Below, piece by piece: positions 1-9,883 of a DNA stretch of 64,000 nt. This DNA is from Rugalucina vietnamica (lineage: Eukaryota > Mollusca > Bivalvia > Lucinida > Lucinidae). Each line of letters begins with the position of its first letter. The first letter of the stretch is position 1. The DNA lies in contig OZ024879.1 of NCBI GenBank assembly GCA_964017185.1, forward strand, positions 44,399,883 to 44,463,882, read 5' to 3'. A program made the translations under genes and the position numbers. Below the pieces are notes generated by a model, which saw nothing but the letters and a program-made list of their open reading frames with translations, was not told the DNA's origin and searched no databases.

Positions 1-74
1 TGAAAGGGACGCAAGAGTTTTGCATGAATGAAAGAATTCACAAAAAATTAAAGTGATCAGAACTCACTTGTGAA

Positions 75-187
75 TATTATTTATTTATTTGTTTATTTAT
101 TTATTTATTGTGTGTGTGTGTGTGCGTGCGTGTGTGTGTGCGTGCGTGCGTGCGTGTGAATATTATTTATTTATTTATTTATTTATT

Positions 188-271
<84 letters not shown>
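75..271. repeat. microsatellite block (TTTA)n and (TG)n
   Basis: Two stretches of TTTA repeats alternate with TG/TGCG repeats and end in a run of about 80 bases of pure GT. Reading frames across it give only V/C/H/T polymers and are not genes. Confidence 0.95.
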
Positions 272-272
<1 letters not shown>

Positions 273-339
273 TATGTCAATTGTATAGAGCAGTGGCTGT
301 GAAAAGGTTAAGTCTGACAGAAAATGTATAATAATTTTT

Positions 340-566
340 ACAACAATTTGGGTTTCCGACCAGGTACAACACAAACCAGCCTGTACAGTCACAGAAGAAA
401 CCCAGAATCTTGAAAAATTGGGTATAAGTAGAGGAGGAAATGTACTGTCCATGTAGCGAAAACAAAGACGCTGATCAGTTTCGCGGTTACCGCGAAGCTG
501 ATCTGCGTCTTTGTTTTCGCCCATGCAAATTGTTGGTTTTCTCACGCACAGGCTCATATTTTTTGT
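340..566 (+). mobile_element. FB1 foldback MITE copy 1
   Basis: A copy of the roughly 235-bp FB1 element. Its centre (about 456-522) is a near-perfect palindrome running from GCGAAAACAAAGACGC to its complement, with GCGGTTACCGC at the dyad. The right end carries ATTGTTGGTTTTCTCACGCA. Better preserved copies lie at 27758, 29699 and 49364. It has no coding capacity, so it would have to be moved by another element's enzyme. Confidence 0.85.
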
Positions 567-1033
567 CTTATGTTTTCGGTCAGTGTCTTACTTACATGTT
601 TTTAAAAGCGGGGGATTTTTACGTAAATGCAAATAAAACATGGACGCACAGTAAAGTGCTGATTATTTAAACCGTCAAACGTACGGATTTTCTAAGTTAA
701 AAAATAAAAATGTTGAAAGAAAATGATATGTCAACACATTAATTCTAACACACCTCGCCTATATAGCAAATGGTAAAAAAAACGTGTTATATTGTGCAAC
801 AATTTCACTGGGCGAATAAGCGTGACGTTACTTTGCGGCATTTGTGACGTCAGCTATCCCACAAAGCAGCGTTGGACGGTGAAACGTCGTTTAAGCGCAC
901 AACAAACGTAATAAGTGTGTGCAAATACCAGCATTACAGTCAAATATTTGGCGGGATATCTGCAATGCAATGGCGGAAAGCTGAACGATATCGACGGTTT
1001 CAGCAACATTTACTCCATTTGTTGTGTGTTAGA
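567..1033. other. unassigned intergenic DNA
   Basis: No repeat copy elsewhere in the window and no supported gene. A short open frame (872-1069) runs into the palindrome that follows and shows no domain or splice evidence. Confidence 0.5.
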
Positions 1034-1212
1034 ATCGAAATAAATCAGCTCAAGTGCGTGAATTGTTGAGTAATAATTCACTGTTTGTCGGTCAGTTGTA
1101 AGACGATAAATCACTCGCGCTACGCGCTCGTGATTTGATCTTCTTTACAACTGACCTCCAAACAGTGAATTATTACTCAACAATTCACTGCTAGAGCTGA
1201 TCTATTTCTTAA
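1034..1212. repeat. long palindrome around a CGCGCTACGCGCTCG centre
   Basis: The left arm (ATAAATCAGCTC..., then GTGAATTGTTGAGTAATAATTCACTG, CAGTTGTAA) is repeated in reverse complement on the right, ending at a matching GAGCTGATCTATTTC. Total span is about 180 bp with a few mismatches. It is a foldback element or MITE core. Only one copy is seen here. Confidence 0.85.
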
Positions 1213-1214
1213 TT

Positions 1215-1297
1215 TAAATTCAAGCTGATCTGCGCCTTTGTTTTCGCCTATGCAGATTGTTGGCTTTCCCATGGGGCGGCTCATATCTTGTATTTTA
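1215..1297 (+). mobile_element. half copy of FB1
   Basis: Contains only the right half of FB1: AGCTGATCTGCGCCTTTGTT through ATTGTTGGCTTTCCCATG to GGCGGCTCAT. The left half is missing, so this is a truncated relic. Confidence 0.8.
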
Positions 1298-2116
1298 GTT
1301 TTGACGTTTTTGCCGCGACGTCAAACCTTTAATCTATGTTTCCCGTAAAGATAACGTCAGGACGTTATAAATTTGAATTTTGGTAATGCCAAAACAATAT
1401 GGCGACGTTCCCGCTGAAGAGCTGTTAGAAGTGAAAGCACTACAGGACTGAAATAAATTGTTGCTGTACTTTCATTTCTTTCTTTTTTCCTATCAACACC
1501 GACACAAGGACTTGTTATATATATATATATATACTCAGAGGATAAAGTTTAGTCAGTAACTTTGACCAGCCCGATTACTATAATGCCCAGCCGCTTGTCT
1601 TAGATGTTCTCCTGCATTAAATTTGCAAAGTCAGTCTCGAAAGAAACTCCACCAGTTGTCAATTTCGACAGAGTAATTGGTCTTTTTCGTAAAACATCAT
1701 TTTTGTAATTACCCGATAAATGATCAAATCGGCGCTTTGATTAATAGCGCTTTCTGATAGAGGTTATATCCAGTGACAAAAATCCGAAAAAAATCTTTTC
1801 AAAATTCAGCCACAGTCTCGAGAAATAACAAGTCAAATATTCATTATTTTTAGATTACCTCCCTTTCATTTAAAACAAGAACGAAAATTGGTGTATGCAC
1901 TGTGGCAAAACCACATGCGATATTTCAATCGTTTTTGTTGGAAACGTTAGGTTTTATTCACAGTTTTATGACTGGTAATTTTAATCCCAAACTGTCGAGG
2001 GGTTTTGATGCTATAGCGATTTAAACTGTCCCAATGGGATTTTACAGGTATTTTCACTGACTAAACTTTTGCCGGTGAGCATATATTGTCAGCGCAAATT
2101 TGTTTTGTAATTTTAG
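1298..2116. other. upstream region of CRP-A, no gene recognised
   Basis: Includes a short AT microsatellite (1517-1533). It ends in a polypyrimidine-like tract and a TTTTAG acceptor at 2111-2116, 11 nt before the CRP-A start codon. A noncoding 5' exon is therefore likely somewhere upstream, but I cannot locate its donor with confidence. Confidence 0.45.
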
Positions 2117-2127
2117 AGCGTCAACAC

Positions 2128-4006
2128 ATGATGAGGGCCTTAATAGTTATAATTATGCTGATTCAAGCTGTGGTACAGATAAGCTACGCACAATTTAGTG
2201 ATTGTGTTCCACCTACAGCCTATATGAGAAGTTACTTTGAGTGTGAATCAAGCTGTCATGATTAGTGAGTATTGCGCGTATACCACAAACGATGAGATGC
2301 AAATCCCGCTAACAAAACGACCGATGCTCATTGATTGTCATGGACACCATAATTTAACTGACTGATGCTCATTGATTGTCATGGACACCATAATTTAAAC
2401 AAAAGACATTCTTAGATTATTCCATTATGCCATTCTGATTCGAATTACAAACTTGATTTAAACCGCCTTATTGGCTACCTGGTTAACCAAAATCTTAAGA
2501 ACAATGTTTGATAAAATTACAGTTATAACATACTAGTAATGTCTAAGGTCTTTATATTTTGGCCGTTACGTTAATTCTTACTTAACATGTTACTAAAATG
2601 TTAAAGTAAGCAATGATAGCACAATCATGACAATGGCGAGATCGTAAAGAAATACACTCCAAATCGGAGGTAAGACAAATAATCCGAAATTCTTGCATAG
2701 ATTTCTATGCGCATAGCTGTTGAAGAAGTTTTCGATTGGTCGAAAGCCGTGTTCAAACAGCAAAACCCATGTTCAAATCATGAAATTCAAGTGCCGTTTG
2801 AACATGTAATTTAGCTGACGTCATTGGTCAATGCGACGTGACGTCATGTGTTTTGTAGAAACAAAATGGCCGACGTTGAAGAAGCTCCGCGGTTTTCGGT
2901 GAGTTTTTACGTTGTTAATGTTATTTTCATGAGATTTTAAGTGGATTAGAGTGAAAATGCAAGAATAGCGATCAACCATGATTTGTTTCAGTGTTCAAAC
3001 ATTCGCTGGATCACTCGGAAGGTGTTTGAACACGCGGCCTGCGGCCTTGTTTTCAAACACCTTCCTCGTGATCCATCGAATGTTTGAACACTGAAAACCA
3101 TGGTTGATCCCTATAGTCACAATATGGTACTTAATCAGCGGTTAGTACTATAATATTATGTTAAAGTGGGAATTTGTTGACATCGTCCCGACCCACGCAG
3201 GTTCTAATATCAAGACACAGCAAGCCTGCAATATATTATATAAATATATTGAATAATGGATGTAAACAACATACAAGGATGACAACGTTCAATGAATCAA
3301 TGTACTAGCGTGAAGGCATTTCAACTGACATTTGATGGCTTATACGTATGTCTATTGAATGGTTTGACTTGAACCACTTTTCCTGGGCAGGCTCAGACAT
3401 GAGCGGTTAACCAGTATTTAGAAATTTATTATCGGTTAAGATTCATTTTCTTACCAATGTTTATTTGGTCCCATTTAGATAATACTAGTCTTTGTATCGA
3501 CTACCATGTTGAAAGTTGCAAAATTTCAGTTATTCGTTTTGGTTCCATGTTGCCAAATCTAAAGGGTCACTGACGAGACTTTAATAGACGAAACCGCGGT
3601 ATGGCCCATGCCCTTTCTCATTAATATGTTCGCTGCTCTTAAAGGATCTCAGTTTTAATTTTTATTTAGATTGTAAGTCAGAAGTGTAAAAGGTTTGCCT
3701 TGAGGCACAAGCAGTCCATTTATTTCTTTATGTCCAAACGGGCGGGGCCCCAAAACGTGATTAGCCCACGCTCTTGTAGTACAAGATGTCGGGAGGGGGC
3801 AGAGCGGGGTTGTTGGTTGATTTCGGTTCATTTCTTCACAATCCTTTCTTACTTTATTTAAATGTATATGCTTCGTTTATTTCAGTTGCAGGAAAAACCA
3901 GCACGGGTGTCGTTGTGGAGAAGCCTCAAATGAAAAGTGCCTCACAGATTTTGATAGAAATATCTTTTGTGCTTGTGGGTGTGGTATGGGCTCATCTGGG
4001 AAATAA
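2128..4006 (+). CDS. CRP-A: secreted ten-cysteine peptide precursor, two coding exons
   Basis: Exon 1 codes from 2128 to 2264 and exon 2 from 3886 to 4006 (stop TAA 4004-4006). The intron, 2265-3885, has GTGAGT and TTTCAG ends and splits a Tyr codon after its second base. The product is 85 residues. Residues 1-21 are a hydrophobic signal peptide beginning MMR and ending SYA, giving a likely cleavage before Gln22. The mature part of about 64 residues has ten cysteines at 26, 39, 43, 47, 54, 56, 64, 74, 76 and 78, and ends in an FCACGC motif and a short Gly/Ser tail. The first of two adjacent ATG codons was used because CRP-B has the same ATGATGAGG start. The CXXXC and CXC spacings would suit a disulphide-stabilised peptide such as an invertebrate defensin-like fold, but I recognise no named family and assign no activity. 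The paralogue at 33500 has the same exon phase and exon 2 length, which is the strongest support that this gene is real. Confidence 0.82.
2324..2400 (+). repeat. tandem duplication, 40-bp unit
   Basis: Two head-to-tail copies of a unit beginning GATGCTCATTGATTGTCATG, essentially identical to each other, lie in the CRP-A intron. This is a recent local duplication. Confidence 0.9.
2816..2846. promoter_or_regulatory. two CRE palindromes and an inverted CCAAT box
   Basis: TGACGTCA occurs at 2816-2823 and again at 2839-2846, with ATTGG (inverted CCAAT) at 2823-2827. They sit 20-50 bp upstream of a well-placed ATG at 2866. This arrangement is typical of TATA-less metazoan promoters, but its function here is inferred. 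Confidence 0.4.
2866..2898 (+). CDS. candidate first coding exon (11 codons) with strong donor
   Basis: ATG in a good context (ACAAAATGG) opens 11 codons reading MADVEEAPRFS and runs directly into GTGAGT at 2899. With the CRE/CCAAT cluster just upstream it resembles the promoter-proximal first exon of a gene. It lies inside the CRP-A intron on the same strand, and no following exon was found. It may be a transposed promoter fragment, a transposon-borne gene start, or chance. Confidence 0.3.
2975..3108. repeat. palindrome in CRP-A intron
   Basis: The left arm (ATGATTTGTTTCAGTGTTCA, then AACATTCGCTGGATCAC and GAAGGTGTTTGAA) returns in reverse complement on the right, around a GCGGCCTGCGGCC centre. 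Span is about 134 bp. It is foldback DNA. Related GTTTGAACATG words occur at 2750-2815, so the element may extend leftward. Confidence 0.85.
3370..3740 (-). repeat. REP-2 and REP-1 composite
   Basis: The segments 3370-3440 and 3690-3740 are reverse-complement matches to REP-2 at 25190-25360. They include the complements of GGAAAAGTGGTTTCAAGTC, GGTTAACCGCTCA, GTGCCTCAAGGCAAA and GGGGCCCCGCCC. Between them, 3465-3665 matches REP-1 (TGTTGCCAAATCTAAAGG, TCTCATTAATATGTTCGCTG), which is also at 53050-53270. The repeats are unclassified. Confidence 0.7.
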
Positions 4007-4033
4007 TCCTACATGTTTCCCTTACAACACCAA

Positions 4034-4039
4034 ATTAAA
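4034..4039 (+). terminator. ATTAAA polyadenylation signal candidate for CRP-A
   Basis: The common variant ATTAAA starts 28 nt after the CRP-A stop codon. No canonical AATAAA lies closer, so this is the best 3'-end candidate. Confidence 0.5.
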
Positions 4040-4437
4040 TGGAATATGACTACAGATTTCTCTGAACTTTAGCTGAAATAGGAGTCTTGGTCCGAACATC
4101 TACTATAAACTACCTAAAATTGCCGGTCTGATCATCCGCGGTCATACTAGATATTTATGTTTTCAGCAGCTGGTGCTTGTTATCCATAAGATTTCAGAGT
4201 ACAGTGCAATCACTTTCACCGCGCCGCTTGAACTCACGTGGCTTTATCATGCGCATATTGCCAACTGGAACAATATTCTTCAATACACATTGGGCATTAC
4301 CGAAGTGTTACCTGGAAAATTACCTTTGCAAAACGAATTCGGATATTTCCCATACATCGCTATCAGCGATTGCCTTTATTTGACACCTGTGTGACATCGG
4401 GCAATATTCTGATATTTCACAGGTAACTTACAAGGTG
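4040..4437. other. no gene recognised
   Basis: Two overlapping open frames (4173-4426) follow a TTTTCAG-like acceptor. Unlike CRP exon 2 they are not cysteine-patterned, they show no domain, and they have no copies in the window. Confidence 0.45.
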
Positions 4438-4520
4438 GAAAAACATTATAAATAACAATTTTGTGGAGTGAGAATTTTTTCTGATTGCGCCATTTCCTGA
4501 TCAATACCTACTTTTACCTT
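4438..4520 (+). repeat. short RET-P 3'-tail fragment
   Basis: TGTGGAGTGAGAATTTTTTC, then TGATTGCGCCATTTCCTGAT and CCTACTTTTACC, is a diverged copy of the RET-P tail seen intact at 52700-52775. Confidence 0.6.
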
Positions 4521-4631
4521 TTGATAATATGGGCAGGCCCAGTGGATGTGGTTTGTGCATGATAATTATAAAGTTTCCGACCACTTCATGCGACTAACCG
4601 GCAGGACGATTATCAAGAGAAATAGAGGGTT

Positions 4632-4735
4632 TTACACGAGTGGTCATTTCATATGAAATTTATTAAACGAGCCTTCGGCGAGTTTAACAAATTTCATATG
4701 AAATGAGCACGAGTGTACGATTCGCTTTATCATAG
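4632..4735 (+). mobile_element. FB3 hairpin element copy 1
   Basis: The arms TTACACGAGTGGTCATTTCA and CATATGAAATTTATTAAACG fold on their complement across GAGCCTTCGGCGAG. A second copy in the same orientation lies at 28927-29030, including the flanking TTCG(C/T)TTTATCATA. Short non-coding foldback family. Confidence 0.85.
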
Positions 4736-4739
4736 GATT

Positions 4740-4937
4740 TTTAAAACAGGATTTAATGCCGAAGCCCCCTTTTCAGACTTACACCTTTCTGTTGCAAATG
4801 GATTTGTTTCTTCTAAAACGTATGCGGTTAATCGTGATTCGGAGTTACTACAATGGCACCGTTTCAAAGTATATCGTAATATTCGAATGACAAGAAATAA
4901 ATGGAAAAAAATATTAGCAACCAATATCGAAAGATAA
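4740..4937 (+). pseudogene. RET-P reverse-transcriptase-protein fragment
   Basis: The frame 4713-4937 contains AEAPFSDLHLSVANGFVSSK, the segment that precedes the FLDGDVPRR motif in the RET-P ORF (compare EAPF and the NGFVSSK-like stretch near 55745-55790). The match ends soon afterwards and the remainder is unrelated, so this is a 5'- and 3'-truncated relic. It is a retroelement fragment without activity, and the family assignment rests on motif recognition. Confidence 0.6.
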
Positions 4938-5194
4938 CTTACATGTAACCTTTCATTTTCGGGAAAATTGGCGAACCGCCTTTGATAACCATGTGTAAAA
5001 GAAAGCTTTTTCCATTGTGTTTTGTATAAAAGCCGGGAAACATTGACGTGAACAAGCTGGTTACGTCATTATCCACGATCATTGAGCGATGGAATGAAAC
5101 GTGTTTGAATCAAGAGTCAAGTGGCCAAGTTCATTTTAAAAATTTCGTGTTTTATGTTTTTGTAAAATTCTTTTGAAAATTATTTTGATCCGGA

Positions 5195-5340
5195 TCATCT
5201 ACAGATCCGCTATGGTTACAACAAGTGAATACGTATCTGTTTTTCCCACCTCGGTTTTTGGAGTGGGAATCTTTTTCTGATTGCGCCTTTCCTGATCTTT
5301 GCCTACTTGTACCTTTTTGTAATGGAAAAGCGTTATTATA
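5195..5340 (+). repeat. RET-P 3' tail
   Basis: CCCACCTCGGTTTTTGGAGT through TGATTGCGCC to TTTGCCTACTTGTACC matches the ends of the copies at 52775 and 55390. A 5'-truncated tail is the expected form for a target-primed retroelement. Confidence 0.8.
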
Positions 5341-5384
5341 AAACATTATCAAGTAATTGCCAGTAAGATGATTATGTAGTAATT

Positions 5385-5532
5385 ACCCGCTGAGCGACAG
5401 GTGGGTATGATATTTTCCTGACCTGTCCAGGCAAAAGCATGCACCGAGAGCCCGAAGGGCTCGAGGTGCATGCTTTTGGCTGGACAGGTCAGGAAAATAT
5501 CATGCCCACCTGTCGCGAAGCGGGTAATTAAC
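5385..5532. repeat. 143-bp near-perfect palindrome
   Basis: The arms read TAATTACCCGCTGAGCGACA, then GGTGGGTATGATATTTTCCT and GACCTGTCCAG. They are mirrored on the right after a GAGCCCGAAGGGCTC centre. Only a few mismatches are present, so the element is young or under pressure to stay foldable. TAATTAC at both ends may be TIR or TSD. Single copy in the window. Confidence 0.9.
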
Positions 5533-6904
5533 TTACCTTATGACCCGACTTGGTGAAATTTTAGTTTCCGCCCGACCTACACAACGACAAATCAAACACT
5601 GGTTACTTTTTGATCTGTTCGGAGCTTATACGAAATATTACATAAACGAATGACCGAAACATTTTGTCCATTAAAATTTCTTTTTTCGAGACGTAACTGT
5701 TAAACGAACACTGCACGTGCAAAACGAGGAATCTTGTCAACGATCTGTCTTCGCTATTGTCAAAAATAGATCAGAATGGAGTATCTTCCCTTGTACGTTT
5801 TAAACGTTTTGAAACATATTTTTATTTTGTAATATTCAGCATTTCTTTCTCAAATTTTCTAATCAACAACAGGAATTATCTTTTATCAAAACAGATAACA
5901 GCTGGGCGAGCAAATAAAAATTATCTCTTCTGTTATATGTAAACCGTAGCACCATTTCGTTTTGAGTTTCAAATAAGTATATATAGCGTGTGTAGGATTG
6001 TAATGCAGGGTTTGAAACCTACGGACCTAACTTTCTAAAATCCCCATAGTAAGTTAGGGGACCATTGTAAAAATGCCCAGCTGTATTTAAGGGATACAGT
6101 TGGTCGTTTATGATATACGCAATTCAAAAATGTGTGAAATTGGTTTCTCATTCATTGTTCTTGCACTTTTACAACTAACAATAACACACTAACATTATAA
6201 TACGAGAATCAGAAACCAACTTCCAACTCGAGAAGACACTCATCTCAATGCAGCTGCCCAGTCCGATCATGGCACTGCAATCGATATTCATGCGCACTGG
6301 GCAAATCCTTAATTCAATACTACTCAAACAAGGATTTCAAAGAAGTTACATTGGGATGGAAGTCCGAGTCGAAATGGCATGGCCACGCTTTAGTGGAGCT
6401 TTCATCAGCTGTCGGAAAGTAGGAATGTCACTTTCACCACTTGTCTGGGGGTAAGGACACTTTCCTTACCTCCAAACAGGTATGAAAGTACTTTCCTTAC
6501 CTCCAGACAGGTGTGAAAGTATTTTCTATACTACCGTAGACACTGCACGTGCAGTAAGTTATGAAAAATAACTCCCCATGATTAACATTGCAGTCATAAG
6601 GTAACCTTAAATAAGTAATGGACTTGACCTTAAAAGTACACTCATTACTGCGTGAACTCGCACAATATCTGACTGAACTTGTTTAACAAGAAGTCGTGTC
6701 CGGAAAAAGCCTCTCAACCGAATAATCCATTGAATATGTAACCTGGGGCTAGCTAGAAATCACAGAAGGGTAACTAATTTATCATAGTGTCCTTTTGAAA
6801 GCACGCATATAGAAAAAAAAAAACTGCCCTGTACATGTATCTTGTGAGTACCCCAATGTGTACAAACATGATATTTGCAATGAGCACGTTCGCTATAGTA
6901 CAAA
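5533..6904. other. no gene recognised
   Basis: About 1.4 kb with only short random frames. A small repeated motif (CTTTCCTTACCTCCA) occurs twice at 6457-6505. No copies elsewhere in the window were noticed. Confidence 0.5.
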
Positions 6905-7315
6905 TTTGAGCACAAAAACGCCAAGGGGCGAATATCGAAAAACGAAAACCGAACTAACTTCTTTTTTTGAATATCGAAAACCGAATATCAAACTAACTTA
7001 TTTTTTTGAATATCGAAAAAGGAATATCAAACTGACTTATTTTTTGAATCTCGAAAAACGAAAAACGAATATCGAATTAACTTATTTTTTGAATATCGAA
7101 AAACGAAAAACGAATATCGAACTAACTTCTTTTTTTGAATATCGAAAAACGAAAAACGAATATCGAACTAACTTCTTTTTTTGAATATCGAAAAACGAAA
7201 AACGAATATCGAACTAACTTATTTTTTGAATATTGAAAAACGAATACCGAACTAACTTCTTTTTTTTTTTGAATATCGAAAAGCGAAAAACGAAAATCGA
7301 ACTAACTTCTCAGTG
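6905..7315 (+). repeat. minisatellite of GAATATCGAAAAACGAAAAACG units
   Basis: At least eight imperfect units of about 45-60 bp combine AATATCGAAAAACG words with CTAACTTCTTTTTTTG. The 108-residue frame over it is simply the unit translated repeatedly and is not a gene. Confidence 0.95.
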
Positions 7316-7324
7316 CCGAATGAA

Positions 7325-7560
7325 ATAAAATATAAAAGCTTGATCCTTTGGAAGCAGTAAAAAACGTTCAAAGGGAGGTAGTATGGGCCATATTGCTCAA
7401 TTTCGGGTACTGAACCCTCATCAGTGACCCTGTATCTCCCGGCGACCATAGCCAGATAAATATACTGCAATGTCAAAAATATACTGCAATTTCAAAACAT
7501 TACACAATAGACTACAAGGTAAGTCTAAATCAAAGACACATGCCTAAACGGAGTCAAATG
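7325..7560 (-). repeat. REP-1 copy
   Basis: Read on the minus strand it contains GGTCACTGATGAGGGTTCAG, CCCGAAATTGAGCAATATGG and CCAAAGGATCAAGC, as in REP-1 at 9262-9465 and 30110-30295. Confidence 0.75.
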
Positions 7561-7908
7561 ACTAGAACTGTGTTTAGAAGAACACTGCTGCACATTCACT
7601 TCAAACGATAATCACGGCCGTCACAGTCCAATAATGACAACACCTTTCTGTAATACAGGTGTCATAGTAATGATTGTGTTTATAACGACCGTCTTTCACA
7701 CTCTCGGGCAGATTTACGGAGTACCAATTTATTACTCAATCACACTTCAAAAAAGTCGAAAAGGCTAGCTTATTTTCGAATAAACGAAAATTGTGGTCCG
7801 ACCGAAACCATCTTCGGTCAAAAAAGTGGTCCGGCCATGGCCGGACGCCGCCGCCGACCTTGCATGAGATGGAAATAAAATATGGGAGTACTCAATAGAA
7901 GTAATTGG
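7561..7908. other. no gene recognised
   Basis: Unique-looking AT-rich DNA with a short GC-rich patch (7830-7860, GGCCATGGCCGGACGCCGCC). No supported feature. Confidence 0.4.
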
Positions 7909-8152
7909 CGGCCCCGGTGCCCGAGCGGTTCAGAGGGCTGTTTCTGAATCACTCGATCATCTCGCCGCTGTGTCTGGTCTGGGTTCGAGCCCCGCTCTCG
8001 CCACATGTGAGACAAGCCAAGTTCTGCTTGCGGGTGTGTACGGAGGTTTTTCTCAGGGTTCTCCTGTTTTCGCCCACCGACTGATTTTTCCGTCTCATAT
8101 GAGCAGAAATAATCTTGAAAGGGACGTAAAACTGAATCCAAAAAAAATATAA
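7909..8152 (+). mobile_element. SINE-A, full length (tRNA-derived SINE)
   Basis: The head resembles a tRNA with an intact pol III layout: an A-box-like GTGCCCGAGCGGTTCAGAGG and a B box GGTTCGAGCCC, followed by CCACATGTGAGACAAGCCAA. The body has GTTCTGCTTGCGGGTGTG, GTCTCATATGAGC and AATAATCTTGAAAGGGACG, and ends AACTGAATCC plus an A-rich tail. Six more copies or fragments are in this window. Transcription would be from the internal promoter, and mobility would depend on a LINE. Confidence 0.88.
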
Positions 8153-8450
8153 TTAATTGCTATTAACATATTTATTATGTTTTAAGAATTTAAGATTTTA
8201 AATTTTAAAAATTCTAACAATTTATATTACCAAGCAACAGTGTTCACTAAATATATGTTCAAAGTTTAAATTCTGTTTGATGAAATCCCACATCTGGAAA
8301 ATCTCTAGTGCTATATCTGACAGATTTAATGGCCATATCATTTACACATGCTCATTCCTAATGTCTATAAGGTGCTAGAGCTAACTGTCTATCCCCTCTA
8401 ATGAGCTGCTCAAAATTGAGCTACCTAGAGACCCCTGTGTGGCCAAGTGT
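8153..8450. other. AT-rich spacer
   Basis: No gene or repeat recognised. The segmental duplication starts at its right edge. Confidence 0.4.
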
Positions 8451-8724
8451 GTAAGATGTTTTACCTTAAATAAGGAATGGACTAAAACTTAAAAGTGTAT
8501 TTACCTTAAAAGTACGTAAACCTTAAAAGAACATTTACGCTAGGTCACTGGTCCCTTAACATGCCTTTGGAAGTCATAATGACCTAGGTCAATATGTATG
8601 CTGATGGAAATTTACTTCATCAGGATACAATGTCCGTGAAATGCATTCACCCTTGAACACAATTTAATATAGTAAAACTAGGGCCGAATTAGCCAAGGTC
8701 CGAATTGTCCATAATTCTATAGAG

Positions 8725-8891
8725 GAATACATATTGTTCTTATTTTTTATCCAAAACATAGATTGTTCTAACGTGTACCCCCAATATTTTGAGCAAAAAT
8801 AAGAAAAATAGCAAGATTTTATTTTCTGAAATTTTCAGTTTTTACGACTGAAAATCATCTCTGTATATTGCATGGGCAAGATTTCGTAATG
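8725..8891 (+). mobile_element. FB2 MITE relic
   Basis: Carries TTCTTATTTTTTATCCAAAA, CATAGATTGTTCTAACGTGT, GAGCAAAAATAAGAAAAATA and the right end TGCATGGGCAAGATTTCGTA + ATG. The inner hairpin has been deleted. The same relic is in copy 2 of the duplication. Confidence 0.75.
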
Positions 8892-9087
8892 AATGTTTTA
8901 CTATTGATTCCGTCTCTGTCACTAATAAGCGTAAATTTTGCATCTTTGAAACGTAAATTGCTTGTAAACAGCTGTATTTGTATATGCTTTCATTTCTCAA
9001 ATTCTATAGATGTAACAGAAGGTTTTACGTCTAACAAATGCGCACTTGAAGATACCTATGTCTATGTACATGTATCAACTAAAGAAT

Positions 9088-9255
9088 AATTACTATTATT
9101 TTTATTCAAAGTGGACAGTAAATAATGAACCCTTTGTTCATCTTATAACTGATATAGTTAATAGTGTTTGGAATCAGAAGATATCGACTATTATTTTTAT
9201 TCAAAGTGGACAGTAAATGATGAACCCTTTGTTCATCTTATAACTGATACAGTAT
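9088..9255 (+). repeat. tandem pair, about 103-bp unit
   Basis: CTATTATTTTTATTCAAAGT + GGACAGTAAATAATGAACCC recurs one unit later with a single visible change in that stretch. The pair is also present at 50070-50230, so it predates the segmental duplication. Confidence 0.88.
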
Positions 9256-9261
9256 TTTGAT

Positions 9262-9465
9262 TATTTGGCCCCTTTGGGAATTTTAGTCTTTGATTTAGAC
9301 TACACAGATGTAAATTCTTGAAATTGCAGCAAAATGTCTGGCTTTTGCTGCCAGTTTTATAAAGGGTCACTGATGAAGGTTCATTACCCGAAATTGTACA
9401 ATATGACCCATCTTCTAGCTTTGTATTTTTACTGCTTCCAAAGGATCTAACAATTATTTTTATTT
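9262..9465 (+). repeat. REP-1 copy
   Basis: TAGTCTTTGATTTAGACTAC, then GGGTCACTGATGAAGGTTCA, TTACCCGAAATTGTACAATA and CCAAAGGATCTAACAATTAT. Shared with 3465, 7325(-), 30110, 50268 and 53050. Confidence 0.75.
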
Positions 9466-9883
9466 AATATTGTTTGGAATCAGAAGATATCCATTTAAAA
9501 TTTCATGAATTTTCAACTGCAATTAGCACATTTTATGTAGCATGCAAAATTAATGGTTTGTAGTCGAAGTCAACAATAATTACTTGAAGTCACTTTCAGA
9601 CGGATCTCTCTTCCTTGTTATAAACCAGTGCTTTCTTTTTCTTGGAGCTAGTTGGATTCAAATCCACAACCTTACCCAACCTTATAATCCGGAATTTAAC
9701 ACCACTATGCGCCCCTCAAATCAAACATGAACCATATAACCATCAATACATTCATATTTCCCATTCTTTGAATTCCAGAAGAGCCGTTGATTTGATAAAA
9801 CAAGTAGCCCAAAGGCAACGATCGCTCACCTGAGAGTCAATAAGTACAGTCACTGGACAGTTTTTTTTTTTTTTTTTTTTTTT

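Larger units (their letters stand above)
2265..3885 (+). other. CRP-A intron, filled with repeats
   Basis: This 1621-bp phase-2 intron holds a tandem 40-bp duplication, a promoter-like segment with a candidate first exon, a palindrome, and REP-1 and REP-2 copies, each listed separately. The intron of CRP-B is similarly swollen, at 2241 bp, but with different repeats. The two introns share position and phase rather than sequence. Confidence 0.75.

Noticed and set aside
872-1069. 65-residue frame
   Set aside because: It runs into the palindrome at 1034-1212, and its end is determined by the foldback element.
1386-1449. Short frame MPKQYGDVPAEELLEVKALQ before a stop
   Set aside because: Only 21 codons, with no splice partner or copy. 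Composition is protein-like, but the evidence is too thin to call.
4173-4426. Overlapping open frames after a TTTTCAG acceptor that could continue CRP-A
   Set aside because: Exon 2 at 3886-4006 gives the paralogue-matching ten-cysteine frame and a stop, while these frames have few cysteines and no homologue in CRP-B.
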